This document shows positions 38,503 to 51,000 of a stretch of DNA of 64,000 nucleotides, piece after piece. Source of the DNA: Neoscytalidium dimidiatum (lineage: Eukaryota > Ascomycota > Dothideomycetes > Botryosphaeriales > Botryosphaeriaceae). Position 1 is the first letter of the stretch; each line of letters starts with the position of its first letter. The notes beneath the pieces are model-generated. The model saw only the letters and a program-made list of their open reading frames with translations, did no database searches and was not told the DNA's origin. Position numbers and translations under genes: made by a program. Where the stretch lies: the NCBI GenBank assembly GCA_037367355.1, contig CM074697.1:2294001-2358000 (forward strand), in the 5' to 3' direction.

Positions 38503-40003
38503 ATGAGCCAGGAACCCAGGAAGCGACGCAAGGTCGCCAATGATCCCCACGCCGTTTTCCACTGCACTTGGCCGGGCTGCGGCTCCTCCTACCGCCGCAA
38601 GGAACACCTGAATCGCCATGCTCAGCAGCACACAAAGGAGCCAAAATATGCCTGCAACTATTGCTCGCGGAAATTCTTCCGCAGGTCCGTCTCCCACCGG
38701 TGAGCGTCTCAACTTCCGCCAAGCCTACATTAACTCGCCCATAGGGACATCCTACGTCGCCATCTGGAGCTGCACGATGAAGACGTTGAATTGACTCGCT
38801 CGAGGACGGCAAAGGCCTGTGACGTCTGCCGTTCTCGCAAGTCCCGCTGTGATGGTAATACGCCGTGCCGCACCTGCTCCGAGAAGGGCTTGAATTGTAC
38901 CTACGGCCAAGGCTTCCCTACGAAGCCGCAAACCGAGAGCGGCAGCTCTACGCCCACCGCCTTCGACAATTCCGAAGACCTGCCCACCCCGAGAGCGCTT
39001 CCGCAGCCTGATCCCGTGGTCGATCAGATTGCCAACCTTTCCTTCGCGTCCGAGGGCATGTTGTTGGACGCCTCCATGCTCGTCCCCAGCGACTTCTCGC
39101 TCGACGGACACGCCTGGGCCAACTTCCCCAACCTGGGCAACATCCGCCGCCACATCGACGCCTACTGGACCCTGTTCCATCCGAAATGGCTCTTTCTGCA
39201 CAAGCCGTCCTTCCGCCTGGAGCAGGAGCCGCCCTTCCTGCTCCTCTCCATGGTCATGACCAGCCTCTGGGTCAGCGGCGACAACGCCTCGCGCATCGTC
39301 GCCATGGACCTCAACCGCCGCCTCATGGCCATGCTGTACCAGCAGCGGGTGCGTCATCCCTCTTTCCCCCTTCCCCCACCCTCCCCTGCCCTCCACATTC
39401 CCATCCAACCCAGGACATCATCAACGTCATCGCCACACTGACACCCATCAGAGCAAATGGGACATGCACCCCACCCCAGGCTCCCCCTGGCCACTCGGCA
39501 CCCTCCAAGGCATCCTCCTGCACCTGATCCTCGCCCTCCTCTACGGCCTGCCGCTCAGCTCGCCGACGGGCGACACGGCGTCGGTGCCGCGCAACGCGCA
39601 CGCGCTGCTGACCGACGTCGTCCGCTGCAGCCGCCGCCTCGGCCTCTTCTCCTACGACGCCATGCACGCCCAGTTCCACGACGCCGACCTCGTCTTCGTC
39701 ACCTGGGTGCGCGTCGAGGAGGTCAAGCGCTTCGACCTGATCCTGTTCAGGCTATGGGGCGCCTTCCACGACAGCGCCTGGGCGCGCGAGCGCGGCCTGG
39801 ATGGCGCCGACGGCCTTTCGTGGGCCGACCTGAGGTTCCAGGCCCCCGAGCCGGACGAGCTGTGGACCGCCGAGGGGATCAGGGAGTTTTTGGCTCGTAG
39901 GGAGCGGTGCGGGCTGCAGGGCGCGCGGCACGATGAGGAGGCGAACTGGATCTGCAATGTAATGGATACGGGTGGCGTGGCGACACCGAGGGCGGTGGTG
40001 TAG
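38503..40003 (+). CDS. Transcription factor with two C2H2 fingers plus a Zn2Cys6 cluster
   Basis: Exons 38503-38684, 38745-39348 and 39452-40003, 445 residues. Two C2H2 fingers (FHCTWPGCGSSYRRKEHLNRH and YACNYCSRKFF..LRRHLELH) are followed directly by a Zn2Cys6 binuclear cluster, Cys86-Cys112, spacing CX2CX6CX5CX2CX6C. After a Ser/Pro linker comes the start of a fungal transcription factor domain (IDAYWTLFHPKWLFLHKPSF, LLLSMVMTSLW). The second finger is split by intron 1: the donor GTCCGT at 38685 gives canonical finger spacing, while a stronger-looking GTGAGC 17 bp downstream would insert extra residues and break it. Combined C2H2-C6 regulators are known in filamentous fungi. Targets cannot be inferred; it lies 22 kb from the cluster. 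Confidence 0.88.
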
Positions 40004-40922
40004 TTGAGGGTAGTTGTGCATTTTGGTTCGTGGTCTGGGGCGTGCTGTTTTTTTTTTTTTTTTTTGGAGCGTATTTATGGGTGGATTTGTAGGTTGTACA
40101 GTACATATTTTGCTGTTCTCTGGGTACCTACAGCTTTTCAAAATTGATTCGCTGCACTTGCACTCTGATCGTGTTTAATGAATTTCATCTAATAGCCGCT
40201 GCTGCCCTTTAGCCTCAATTCGGCTACGTCTCGTTATGTAAGTCGGGAACGCTCTCGATCGTCTTTAGCTGGCCGAACATGGCATCAGCGAACAGTTCCA
40301 AGGAAGCGGGAGAGGCGTCGTCAAACATGCTAGCCGCGATGGTGATCTTCCGCGCGAATTCTACCATTATGCCATGCACTGGACTTCTACAATCTCCACA
40401 AGCTGTATGGAGTTGCGAAATCTCTTGTTCTAGGAAATATTCAGCATCACACTGACCACAGCCTGCACGGCATTGCAATGGCGGCTCTTCTGGCCTGCAC
40501 ATACAGCAGAAACCTGACATCTTACAAGGCTCCTATCAGGCCAGACGCCCTCATATGTATCTTTGCCGCCATCTAAAATCCTCGTTTATTCTGCCATTCA
40601 CTGAGCTCGTTACTCAGCACCAATGGCTGTCCTTTTCACATTACCTCCGACATCTTCCAGGCCTGCAAGCATTCGATGATGCCAGCACATGACCCCAGCG
40701 CGATGTACGGTGCGTGTATGAAGACTTTGCTACCAGTAATACCTTTATTACTACTCTGAGTTGACTGTGAGGGTCAAGATACTGTCTAACGAGCGTCGTC
40801 ATATATAGGAGTGACGTCCGCGATGACTCCCAATCAGCCCTCGCATTGACGTTAGACCCCTTTATAAGTTGTTCGTCCGAGCTGCTCCCCGCTCCTGCTT
40901 GCCAGCTCGGCTCCTGCTCTCT
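40004..40922. other. Intergenic stretch, transcription factor to pseudogene
   Basis: About 0.9 kb with a T-rich run near 40049-40066. The only notable content is a Cys-rich minus-strand frame listed separately (40224-40520). Confidence 0.4.
40224..40520 (-). CDS. Possible small Cys-rich hypothetical protein
   Basis: A 98-codon frame from ATG to stop with eight cysteines in its first 44 residues, arranged partly as CxxC pairs (CCMCRPEE, CRAGCGQC, CGDC), suggesting a zinc-binding or disulfide fold. There is no signal peptide and I do not recognise the family. It may be a remnant of a larger gene or chance; no splice evidence extends it. Confidence 0.3.
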   Translation of the reverse strand: MSGFCCMCRPEEPPLQCRAGCGQCDAEYFLEQEISQLHTACGDCRSPVHGIMVEFARKITIAASMFDDASPASLELFADAMFGQLKTIESVPDLHNET

Positions 40923-42500
40923 TTATGCAGGTGCTGCGTCAGGTATGGACGGGGGCAGCTTATCCACCTCGCGCACTGCCTCTTCGGCGAGCTGCGCCAT
41001 CGCTACCGCGGACGAGAAGATGTTTTCCATTCTGTGCAGGGTTCTATTGTTCCTCATGAGCTACTTGCGTGCCCGTCTGTGGAAGATCAAGGCCTTGCTA
41101 AGCCGGCTTTCTCGGTAGAATAGGCGAAGGGAGAGCGGGGCAGCGTAGGGCACAATCGGAAGCATTGACATGTGCTCGTTGAGCATGTCACACACGATGT
41201 CAGTGATGCGACCAGCGGAGGATGACTGGTGGACCTGCGAAGCGGAAGATGGTATCGAGCCTTGTGAGGGAGACGGGGATTTGCGGGACAGGATAGCCAC
41301 AGCATGGTAAAGTATTTGGATGTTTGCTGCAAACGTCAGCACTGAGCTTTTCGAACTCTACCGAATTCATTTACCGATTGTTTGAGCATTTGCCAGGTGT
41401 GCGCCAGAGCTGCAGGCAAGCTCCTCGAAGTTGGGGAACGCCTCATCGAACTTTTGAGCTGCCAGCCGGGCGGTACAGCGATATCGCGTCGTCGAATAAT
41501 AGAAGAATTCTCAGAAGCAGCCGGAGACACGGCTCTTATTGCTTCAAGCAAGATTAAAAATCTCGGTCGAGGTCTCTCCCGTGAATCATTGTAGGCCTAC
41601 CGAGAAAGGCAGCGCTCAGCCTGTCCAACGCCCAGACACACAAGAATAATCGCGTTGGGTAAGTACGTCCCGCTCTATGATAAAATGCTACTGATGTGCA
41701 GGCCAAGAGTCTGAACCAAACTGACTGTACGACTCACCATTGTTAGCATGGTGAGGGAAGTCTTCTCAGCAAAGTCCTTCGGGCTCAGAATGACGTCGTG
41801 CTGTGCAGGCAGTTTAAGAAAGGTGTTTGCTCCCCACATGGCACTTGCGGCGAGGCGAACCGCCTGGGAAATGAGGGCTTTTCCAGGGTCATGGTCCGGT
41901 ATGGATTCAAACGTGGATTCGTTCAGGACGGGGGAGACGGGGTGGATGTCTCAGAAATATATGGATGTCAGCCCGTCGAGAGCTGGCGGCGTAGTAAGTA
42001 AGGTTAAGTAATGCTGCTCGAGATACGACAAGAACAGCTTCGATATGAATGGATCCGGCGTGTAGACAGCTGATGAGTGTGACTGCATGCCAGGATACGC
42101 ACTGGACTTGTGCGACAGCCTCACTCCCATGCTCTCGGGCTCGACAATGCTGTTGCTCATCGTGCTGGTTGATACAACGAGAACGTCGACTCTGGGTTCG
42201 TTGCGCCGACTTAGCAGCCATCCCGAGCAGTCGCAATAGTCTGCAGGCTGAGAGACAGGCGTTACCACAGCGGCAGTGCTTTTCTGCTGAGAGTCGGCTT
42301 GAAGGCCACAGTCTTCGTTCATCATTTAAGAACTGTCAACCTGGACAGGTCCTGGGGAGGTGCTCGTGGCCTCTATCGGCGACGGCGAAGAACCGACCGA
42401 CCCCCCATATTGGCAGCGTTTCTTCAATCGGGTCAGCTACAGTCATTCAGGCTCATGCAAACCGACCTTTCGTTTCCGACATGTGTCGCAAGCGCGCGCA
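40923..42500 (-). pseudogene. Broken Zn2Cys6 transcription factor
   Basis: On the minus strand a zinc-cluster start ACDTCRKRK (about 42468-42494) is followed, after a short gap, by KKRCQYGG; the middle of the cluster with three of the six cysteines is absent. Downstream come a Ser/Pro linker, KALISQAVRLAASAMWGANTFL, and a C-terminal region NIQILYHAVAILSRK, IVPYAAPLSLRLFYRESRLSK and AVAMAQLAEEAVREVDK ending at 40923, as in fungal secondary-metabolism regulators. The pieces lie in different frames and a TAG interrupts the C-terminus (after HRRARK). It is therefore a dead regulator with several lesions. It sits immediately left of the transposon island. Confidence 0.75.
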
Positions 42501-43193
42501 TTGTTTGCACTTCTGAGGTATCTTTCCTTGCTCGCTGTCGACAAAGTGGATCATAGCTTAAGGCCGAGCCGGAGCAGGTGGGTGAGGCGATTGCCAGAAT
42601 GCGGAGTTGCGACATGTGTGTTTGCAAGGTGAGCAGGAGAAAGACTGCGCAGCGCGGAATGCAGGACCGTGGAAGGCGGAGTTGCGAAGTATTCGTCGCA
42701 GGTGGCGGGAACGGCCTGGCGGAGACATCGTAACCCCCAATACAGAGCTTGGTCCTCGTACACACCGTGGTAATTGAGTGGAAGAAGGCACGCTCTGCAA
42801 GCATTGAGTGCATACTAAAACACTCATTGTATTACTCCCAATCAGCCATTTCCTTTCAACTTGATCGAATATGCTAACGTGGACAATTCAACTTGTAATC
42901 CTTGCTCATCCTCGTTTGCCTGGCCGTCATAGATATATAATATCACTTCATGAGTGAATTACGTAGTATGTCCCATGAATGTTCTTGCTTTTGTACAGCA
43001 ATGGTCATGAGAGCAAGCCCCCTTCACTAATGTAGTATTAATGTCATCGTTCAGCAGCGACAGAGTAGAAAACTAGAGCAACTGCTTTTACCGTTTAACA
43101 CAGTAATCAGTTGATTCTCCCTCAAGACCTTATCTACACCGTCCATGCAGGTTACATCATTCCTTCATGCTTCTTAGTAAACTCTATGAACTT
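42501..43193. other. Flank left of the transposon island
   Basis: Ordinary-composition sequence becoming AT-richer towards 43100. No gene could be supported; overlapping minus frames at 42433-42827 have no domain. Confidence 0.4.
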
Positions 43194-43198
43194 ATTTC

Positions 43199-43405
43199 TA
43201 TTAAACACTAGTATTACAGTCGTCGTTTTATTACTATAGCATATTCCTTTTATACTTAATTCCGCTACTAATTTCGCTTACTTATTAGCGTATACTAAAT
43301 ATATATAATTACCCTTATTCGATATTTTTTACTAGTATACTAATTTATTTATTCTACTTATTATTACTACTTAATATAGTACTCTATTAACTATCTAGTT
43401 TAATA
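43199..43405 (+). repeat. Left (5') LTR of the copia element
   Basis: Same length as the right LTR at 56298-56504; differences seen between the two are C/T and G/A changes. Confidence 0.85.
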
Positions 43406-43419
43406 GTTATAAGCCCGGC
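43406..43419 (+). promoter_or_regulatory. Primer-binding site resembling the half-tRNA-iMet type
   Basis: Immediately after the left LTR is GTTATAAGCCCGG. With RIP reversed at one ATG-to-ATA step, this is complementary to the anticodon stem-loop of initiator tRNA-Met, the internal primer used by Drosophila copia and many copia relatives. It lacks the TGG expected of a 3'-CCA primer site. Confidence 0.5.
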
Positions 43420-45822
43420 CCGCGTATTAATATCTTTTAAGTAATATATATATATATAAGTTAACCTATAGTATTTAGGTAATAATATATACGGTAGTAT
43501 TAGTATATTCTACTACTACTACTATCTAGTATTTAAGTACTTAATTAAGAGTCGTACGCCTTCTTTAAATCTAAAAATACGAAGCTCTTTAATTATTTTA
43601 TTAAGGAACGCTTTCTTTACGTATAGACTACGCTATATAAGGCTAGTTAAATACTAATATATACGCTATAATAGTCTTATATATACTAGTTATACTATCT
43701 AGCCCTAATAAATAGGAAGACTAGATTAATACTATTAGAATTAAGGCGAAATCCGATAAAATATTTAAATATATCGACCCTAGTAAGCCTAATAAGCTAA
43801 CGTAACTAGAGAAATCTATACTAATCTTAAATTTAGCTATATAAAGCTTCTCGTTATTAAATCTTAATCTATAGTTAAATAATAAACTTAAAACAAAATA
43901 TAAACGAAATCTTCTACGCTATTTAAAGGCTAAGAACCGTATTTTATAGCTATCTAAGGTTATTACTAACTTAATTAGACGTTAATACTAACTAGTTCTT
44001 AGAAGAGTTAAGAATTATTATTATCTATAAATACTACTTCGTATTCTTTAGAAATAAGTAGTACTACTAGAAGATAGTATTATTAAATAGCTATATATAA
44101 AATATATAAAGCTCTAAATACTATCTACTTATTAGAACGTCCTCTTATAGATAGATAAATAGAAAGAATAAGTATTTCGTATAGAAGTAAATAACCTCGC
44201 CTTTATAACTACTAAGTATACTAGTATAGCCTTTCTAGTAATACTTTAGAAGTACGATAAAATCTACGCCTTAAACTAATAAATACTACTTAAGAATAAC
44301 CTCTTATTAAACTATAGTATTATTATAATATATAAATAATATAGAACTAAGATAAAGTTAAAAAAAAACCTATATAAGTAACTTAAATAGGCCTTCTTAG
44401 TAGAATTTAGGGGCTATTCTTCTAGATAGAGAAAGCTAAAATACCTCTATAATAAGTACTATTAATACTCTATATACTATTATATTAATCTATCTATTCG
44501 TTCTACGAATTAGTAACTATATAAAGAGATAGTAGAGAAAGTTAATAATATACTTAGAAATCCTAAATTTAAGGCGAAAGTTAATATAGTACTAGTAAGA
44601 AATAAATAAATTCTTAATTAAAAGAAGCCTATAGTACTAACTATAAAAGTTAGATTACTTATAGCTATAGTAAATACGGTACTAATAGCTTTTTTAGCTT
44701 AAAAATAAGATTCTATTATAATATAGCTCTTATAGATTATAGATACTAGCTTAAACGTTTATATTTACTATAAATATATAAAATAACGACTTATAAATAT
44801 TCGTTTAGTAGTAAATAATAAATATATTATTTTAGATAGTAGACTTTAACTAATTAAAAGCTATATAGACGTACTAGTTATAGTATAAAGAAATAGTAAG
44901 AAAGTTAAAATACTTCTTAAAAACGTCTATTATATATTTAATATATTAGTAAATCTTATCTTAATTTAAACTATTAAGAAATTAGGCTATTTAATAGACG
45001 CTAGTAAAAGACGTATATATAAGATAATAGATTAGTCTACCTTCTATAATATTATAGTAGAAAATAATACCTACTTTTTTAAATACTACTAGGAGTTAAC
45101 TTTACTAAATACGAGCTACGCTTTAGCCGCTATAACTACTAGAAAGCTTCTAATTAATTACTAATATAAGATTATAGCTTATATAGATAAAGAAGTAATA
45201 ACTTATCTCTCTAAAGCCGCTTAAGAAGCTAAAATTAAACCTTAATTAAATTAAGAATTATACTATAATATATATATAAGAACGAAAGTATACTAGATTA
45301 TTTTACGTTTAGAAAAGAAGAAAGAATAGTTATTAGAATTCTTCTTTCGCGTTTTATTTAATATAATTATTATAGTAAATACGTATAATAAGTATAGATA
45401 TATTATATATCTAGAATATATAGTAATAAACTATATACTCGTTCGTTTATATATAAATAAATACTAATATATAGATATTCTTTAGAAGTTCTTCTAGATA
45501 ATTTAAAACTATTTTAAGTAGAAAATCGTATTCTTTTGCTCTAATAATAAGACCTCTTTAACTTATATATTTTATAACTCTATAAGAAAGTAAGAAATTA
45601 TTTAGAAGGCTTCTATACTATATACTTCTAAATAAAATAGATATTTAGAACGATTAGAAGGAATTTTTACTATTAAAGCTCGCGCTTTACAAGTAAAAGA
45701 TAACTTTCTAGTAGAACTATAGCTAGAAATCTACTTTATAACGGTTTATATTTATAACTAAACCCCTAGTAGGCGCTTAAAATAAAAAACTCTATTTAAG
45801 TTAGTATATAATAATAAGTCTA

Positions 45823-45921
45823 TATAACGATAGGGCCTCTACTACTAGGTTTTAAAGTCGCCTAGTAGGTTTAAATTTATTAAAGGGTTTACCTTAAAGA
45901 CGAGGAAAGAGAAGTAACGAT
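45823..45921. repeat. Partial LTR of an older nested element (left copy)
   Basis: 99 bases matching 54161-54259 (shared core GGGCCTCTACTACTAGG and AAAGACGAGGAAAG) apart mostly from RIP-type transitions. The match stops where the RIP-mutated chromovirus LTR begins at 45922, as expected if that element inserted inside this repeat. Confidence 0.6.
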
Positions 45922-46360
45922 TATTACGGTATAGTCGCCTAGAAAGGCGGATAACGAAACCCTACGACTACTTACCGCCTACGTAACTAACTCGGGGCCT
46001 AACTCGGTAGAATACCTACCGACACTAATATACTAGACTACCGTATACTCGCTTAGTAAAGCTCGGACTACTAATTAGTACTAATTAGTGGGTTAATATT
46101 ATAGATTACTACTAATTATACCGATTACTCTATATATATAGACTATACTTATTTATCGTAGTTAGGACCCTCGTAGTTAACTTGTTAATTGATTCCTACC
46201 CTACTATTATACGAACCTCCCCTACTTACTACTATATCGGCCTCTAGAAAGCCTAAGCTGCCTAATAACGCGCCTCGACTCCCCTAGAAAGAGTCCCGGC
46301 GTAATACTTTAACCACCTTTTTATAGGCACCGGAGGTAACCCCACCCTAAAAACTACTAA
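45922..46360 (+). mobile_element. RIP-mutated chromovirus copy: LTR plus start of interior, cut by gap
   Basis: 45922-46306 (385 bp) is the reverse complement of the LTR of the intact element at 47169-53689, aligned end to end with C-to-T changes at CpA and G-to-A at TpG. It is followed by CTTTAACCACC and the same leader as the intact copy, up to the assembly gap at 46361. Orientation is opposite to the intact copy. The rest of this element is missing from the assembly or hidden in the gap. Confidence 0.85.
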
Positions 46361-46460
46361 NNNNNNNNNNNNNNNNNNNNNNNNNNNNNNNNNNNNNNNN
46401 NNNNNNNNNNNNNNNNNNNNNNNNNNNNNNNNNNNNNNNNNNNNNNNNNNNNNNNNNNNN
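46361..46460. other. Assembly gap (100 N)
   Basis: Exactly 100 N, a usual placeholder for a gap of unknown size. Both flanks are RIP-mutated repeats, and the left flank enters a transposon whose remaining about 6 kb is not seen, so the true gap is probably kilobases long. Confidence 0.95.
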
Positions 46461-47168
46461 AGAGCTATATAGTCTACTATCTTTATAATAGCGATTTCTC
46501 GTAGTATCTTCTATTCTTAGATAGCTATTACTACTTTCCGCGACTCTTTCTTTAAGTATTTATATTCTACGCTCTATTTATCTCTATATCGGATATATAG
46601 TTCTTTCTTATAGAGTTCTTTTTCTTTTTTACTCTATTCTCTTTTTTTACTCTTATTATTATCGTTCTTCTTATTCTTATTTTTATCTTACTAGACTATA
46701 TTATCTATTTCTATAATATTGCCTTCTTTCTAGATATAGCGAAGTCTAGCTTATCTAGAGATATTAGCGTTATACTTTTTCTTATCGAACTATCTCTTTA
46801 TACGACGCTTATCTATAAGTAGAGCTAGTTTAATTATATCGTTAAGAATTTTTAGTTCTTTATAGTATATTATAGCTTCTTTAATCTCGTTCTTTAATTC
46901 TTAATAGTAAAAGATATATAGCGTAAAATTAGAGTATCCGTCTATAAGATATACTACGTCTTAGAATTTAGCTATATAGTCTTAGACTGTTTCTTTCTAC
47001 TTTAGACTTATAAGAATTTTTATAGCTAGACGGTTCTCGTTAACGCTACTAAAGACTATCTTAAGCTACTTTATAAAGTTTTAGTAGTCGCTAAAAATTA
47101 TTAAGGTTATCTTAAACTATAGATATATAGGTTTCTTCTAGTATTCGCGCTTAAAAGATTAGAACTAC
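46461..47168 (-). pseudogene. RIP-destroyed gag of an older Ty3-like element (C-terminal part)
   Basis: The minus-strand reading contains many stops but retains LNDIIKLALLIDKRR and neighbouring pieces typical of a Ty3/gypsy capsid gene. The sequence continues at 53690 on the other side of the young chromovirus, which inserted into it with a 5-bp duplication. Confidence 0.6.
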
Positions 47169-47554
47169 TGTTACGCCGGGACTCTTTCTGGGGGAGTCGA
47201 GGCGCGTCGTCAGGCAGCTTGGGCTTTCTAGGGGCCAATACAGTGGTAGGCAGGGGAGGTTCGTACAATAGTAGGGTAGGAATCAATTGACAAGTTGACC
47301 ACGAGGGTCCTAACTACGATAAATGAGTGTGGTCTATATACATGGAGTGATCGGTACGATCAGTAGTGATCTGTAATGTTAACCCACTGATCAGTACTGA
47401 TCGGTGGTCCGAGCTTTGCTGAGCGAGTGTGCGGTGGTCTGGTGCATCAGTGTCGGTAGGTATTCTGCCGAGTTAGGCCCCGAAGTTGGTCACGTGGGCG
47501 GTGAGTAGTCGTAGGGTTTCGTTATCCGCCTTTCTGGGCGACTGTGCCGTAACA
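47169..47554 (-). repeat. 3' LTR of the chromovirus
   Basis: 386 bp, directly repeated at 53305-53689 with one single-base indel. Confidence 0.95.
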
Positions 47555-47566
47555 CTATCCCCCTCT
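47555..47566 (-). other. Polypurine tract of the chromovirus
   Basis: On the minus strand AGAGGGGGATAG abuts the 3' LTR, the expected plus-strand DNA primer site. Confidence 0.75.
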
Positions 47567-48027
47567 AGGCAACCTTCGGCCCGAAGGTCGAGTATAAAGT
47601 AGTTGAGCTCCTCCTTAGTTCCCTTGAGATTATTTCTCTGCCGTCATGTCCAGTTCCGCTCGTCGACGCGCTTCTCGCCCGTATCCTTCGTAACGGTACT
47701 GACGCTCCCAGACGTTGTTCCTTTGTGTGGAGAGACCTCGTCTTCGTTGTCTTGTGTCGCCGGATTCCAAGAGGTGTTACGAGTGTGCCAAGCGAGGCCA
47801 CCTTTGTTCCTTTCCTTCTGACATGGCTTCCCTATTGAGTTTCGTCGTGTGGATCAACAACGGGACCGGGTGCGGGCTCAGATTGAGCAGACCCAGCGCG
47901 AGATCGAAAGGGATGAGGCCGAGATTCAGCGGTTGCAAGAGGAGGCTCAACGTTTGGTTCGTCGTACCGCCACTTCTCGGTCAAGGTGATCCGCCTGTTG
48001 CGGACACTTTCCTTCCTGGATTCCCGG

Positions 48028-51000
48028 TCAGGAGTTGTTTGAGCGGGAGTTGGCGGCCATTGAGGCTGAGGAGGGCAGGAGGCGCGGGCGGCTCAGGGTC
48101 CTTGTTATCTGGTTCAGGCGGTGGTGACGTGGCGGGTTCCGACGGGCTGGTTCCTCGAGAGGCACCGGTGGACCAGTTTCAGGTGTCCTTGACGCCTCCT
48201 CCGGGGTTTGCGTCGTGGGAGGATGCTCTGGGTTTGGGCGGTCAGGGTTTCGTCGGTGGTATTCATGGATGAGTTCCTCGCAGTTAAGGTAAGAGATTGG
48301 TTCCCATGAGGTTCCCACGGGTTCCCGGCGGAATCCGCTCCTTCCCATTTGATGAGGTACTTAAATTGACCGTCGATCCAGTCTCCATCCAAGATTTTCT
48401 CTACGTCCCATTCTTTGTCGGCGTCATCGGGGTGTATTTCAAGTTCTGGGTCAGGTTCGGCGTTGCTGTGTGCGGGTTCAAGTAAAGAGATGTGGAAAAC
48501 TGGGTGTATACCCACTTGTTCTGGCAATCTGAGTTTAAAGGAAACAGGTGAAAGTTTTTCTCAATTTGGTAGGGTCCGATTTTCTTGTGGTCCAATTTGT
48601 CGTTCGATCGTGTTGTTTTGATGTTTTTTCTGAGGAGCCAGACTTTATCCCCCTCCTTCAGGGGCGGCGACGCCTGGCGCCGTCTGTCATGGTACATGGC
48701 CATTCGGTATGCGGTGAATTTGATGTCTCGGGCCAGTTCCTGGTGTAGTTCACGTAGCTGGTCTGCTCTGAGCATAGCTTTTGGGCGAGTACTTCGCAGA
48801 TCTGGGGTTCTCCGAAGGCAGTAGGGTCGAATCCGTAGTTGGCGTAGAAGGGCGTGGTTTGTGTGGCTTCCGTTGATGTGCTGTTGTACGCGTATTGGGC
48901 TAATGGTAGGAGTTCGACCCAGTTGTTTTGCCTGTAATTCAGGTAGAATCTTAGGTACTGTTCTAGCGTTTGGTTGGTTCGTTCCGTTTGTCCATCGGTT
49001 TGCGGGTGTGCCGTTGTTGACATCTTGTGTTTAGTTCTAACTTGTGGACCAAGGTTTGCCAGAACTTAGCTCTGAATCGTGGGTCTCGGTCCGTGATTAG
49101 TTCCTTGGGCATCCCGTGGTGGGCGAAGACATATCTGAGGAAGAGGTAGGCGCAGCCTTCTGCTCCGATTTTTTTGTTACAAGGGATGAAGTATGCCCAT
49201 TTTGTCAGGCGGTCGACAATGACCAGGATGGCGTTGTGTCGTGCTTTAGTCACAGGGTCTACTGAATTTGGCAGGTCGGTGATAAAATCCATTGTGACCG
49301 ATTCCCAGGGTTTGGTTGGTGTTGTGATGAGCTGTAGTTGTCCGTATGGTGCATGTCGTGCCACCTTGTTTTTTGCGCATTCGTCACATTCCTGGATGAC
49401 TTTCTCTACTACTTTCCTCATTCGGGGAAAGTAGAAGTGTCTTGCAAGCCGTTCAAGGTTCTTGTCATTCCTGGGTGTCCGTGAACTGCGGACTCGTGGT
49501 ATTCCTTTGTCAGCCGTTTGCGCAGAGGTGTGGGTACGTAGATTTTTCCGCGGAATAGTATGTTGCCTCTATGGTCTTGGACTAGGTCGGGGTCGTCATG
49601 TTCGGGGGTGCCTATTCGTTGAAGCAGTTCTTGGGATAGCGGATCATTGTTATATTTTCCTTGGATGATTTGTTCCCAAGTGGCGGTGTCATCTTCTTCC
49701 TCGTTTACTGCCTCTTCCGTGGTTTCTTCAAGTGTTGGTATGGGTTCCTCGTCCTGCGGTTCCTCTTCGTCCTCCGGCTCCTGCTCTGGTGTTGGGTTTC
49801 GTGGAGGTTCGTCGTCGTCGATGGGGCTCCCTAGCCTTATGATGGGTGCCAGTATTCGTTCTTCCCAGGGTGCGTCGGATTCTTCAATGATTCGGGGGCG
49901 GTTGGGGCCTAACGTGCCGTCGTCATTTTGTCGTAGTACTGCTGGTGATAGTTCTGGCTTTCCTTCCACGTGGTCGGCTCTGCGGCTAAGTGCGTCGGCC
50001 TTGCCGTTTTCACTTCCTTGCGGTAGTGGATCTTGAAGTAGAAGGGGCGAGTTGTTCTGCCCATCGTACTTGTCTTCTGTTTAACACCTTGGTGGTTGTG
50101 AAGTATCCCAGGTTCTTGTGATCCGAGTATACCGTGATTTCGTAGTTAGCTCCCTCAAGGTAGTGTCGCCATTCCTTGAACGCTGTGACGATCGCAAGCA
50201 GTTCTTTGTCGTGTATCTCGTAATTGAGCTCGGCGGGTGACATTTTGCGAGAGTAATACGCGATAGGGTGTAATCTTCCCTCGTCGTCTGGCTGGCTGAG
50301 GTAGCGCCAATGGCATAGTCGGATGCGTCAGTTTCGAGGTAGAGTGGCTTGTCAGGATCGAACATGAGGAGTACCGGCGCTTCTACGAAGGCCCTTTGAG
50401 TTGATCAAACGCCTCTTGTTGGGGTGCTTCCCAGGTGAAAGGGGTATTTTTCGGGTGAGTCGGATTAGGGGTTCGGCTACATGCGAGTATCGTTTGATGA
50501 ATCGTCGGTAGAAGTTGGCAAACCCTAAAAAGCTTGTACTTCTTTGACGTTCCTTGGTTCTGGCCACTTCAGGATGTCTTCCACCTTTTTGGGTCCATGA
50601 CTATTTTTCCTGGTTCGATGATAAAGCCTAGGAATTCTACCCTTTGGGCATGGAAGGTACATTTTCTGGTTTGACGGAGAGGTTGTATTCGAGTAGTTTC
50701 TGGAGGACTTTGGATACATGTTCCTTGTGTTCTTCAAGGGTTTCTGAGTAGATCAGGATGTCGTCGAGGTAGGCTGTGCAGAATCGGTCCAGATATTCTC
50801 GTAGGACGTGGTTGACAAGGGCTTGGAATGTGGCAGGGGCGTTGGTAAGTCGAAAGGCATTACCAAGTACTCGTACAAACCGTATCGAGTTCTGAATGCG
50901 GTTTTCCATTCATGTCCTTCCTTGATTCGGATAAGGTGGTACCCATCCCGCAGGTCTAACTTGAAGAAGAATCGTGCCCCGGAGGCGATCCCTTAGTTCA

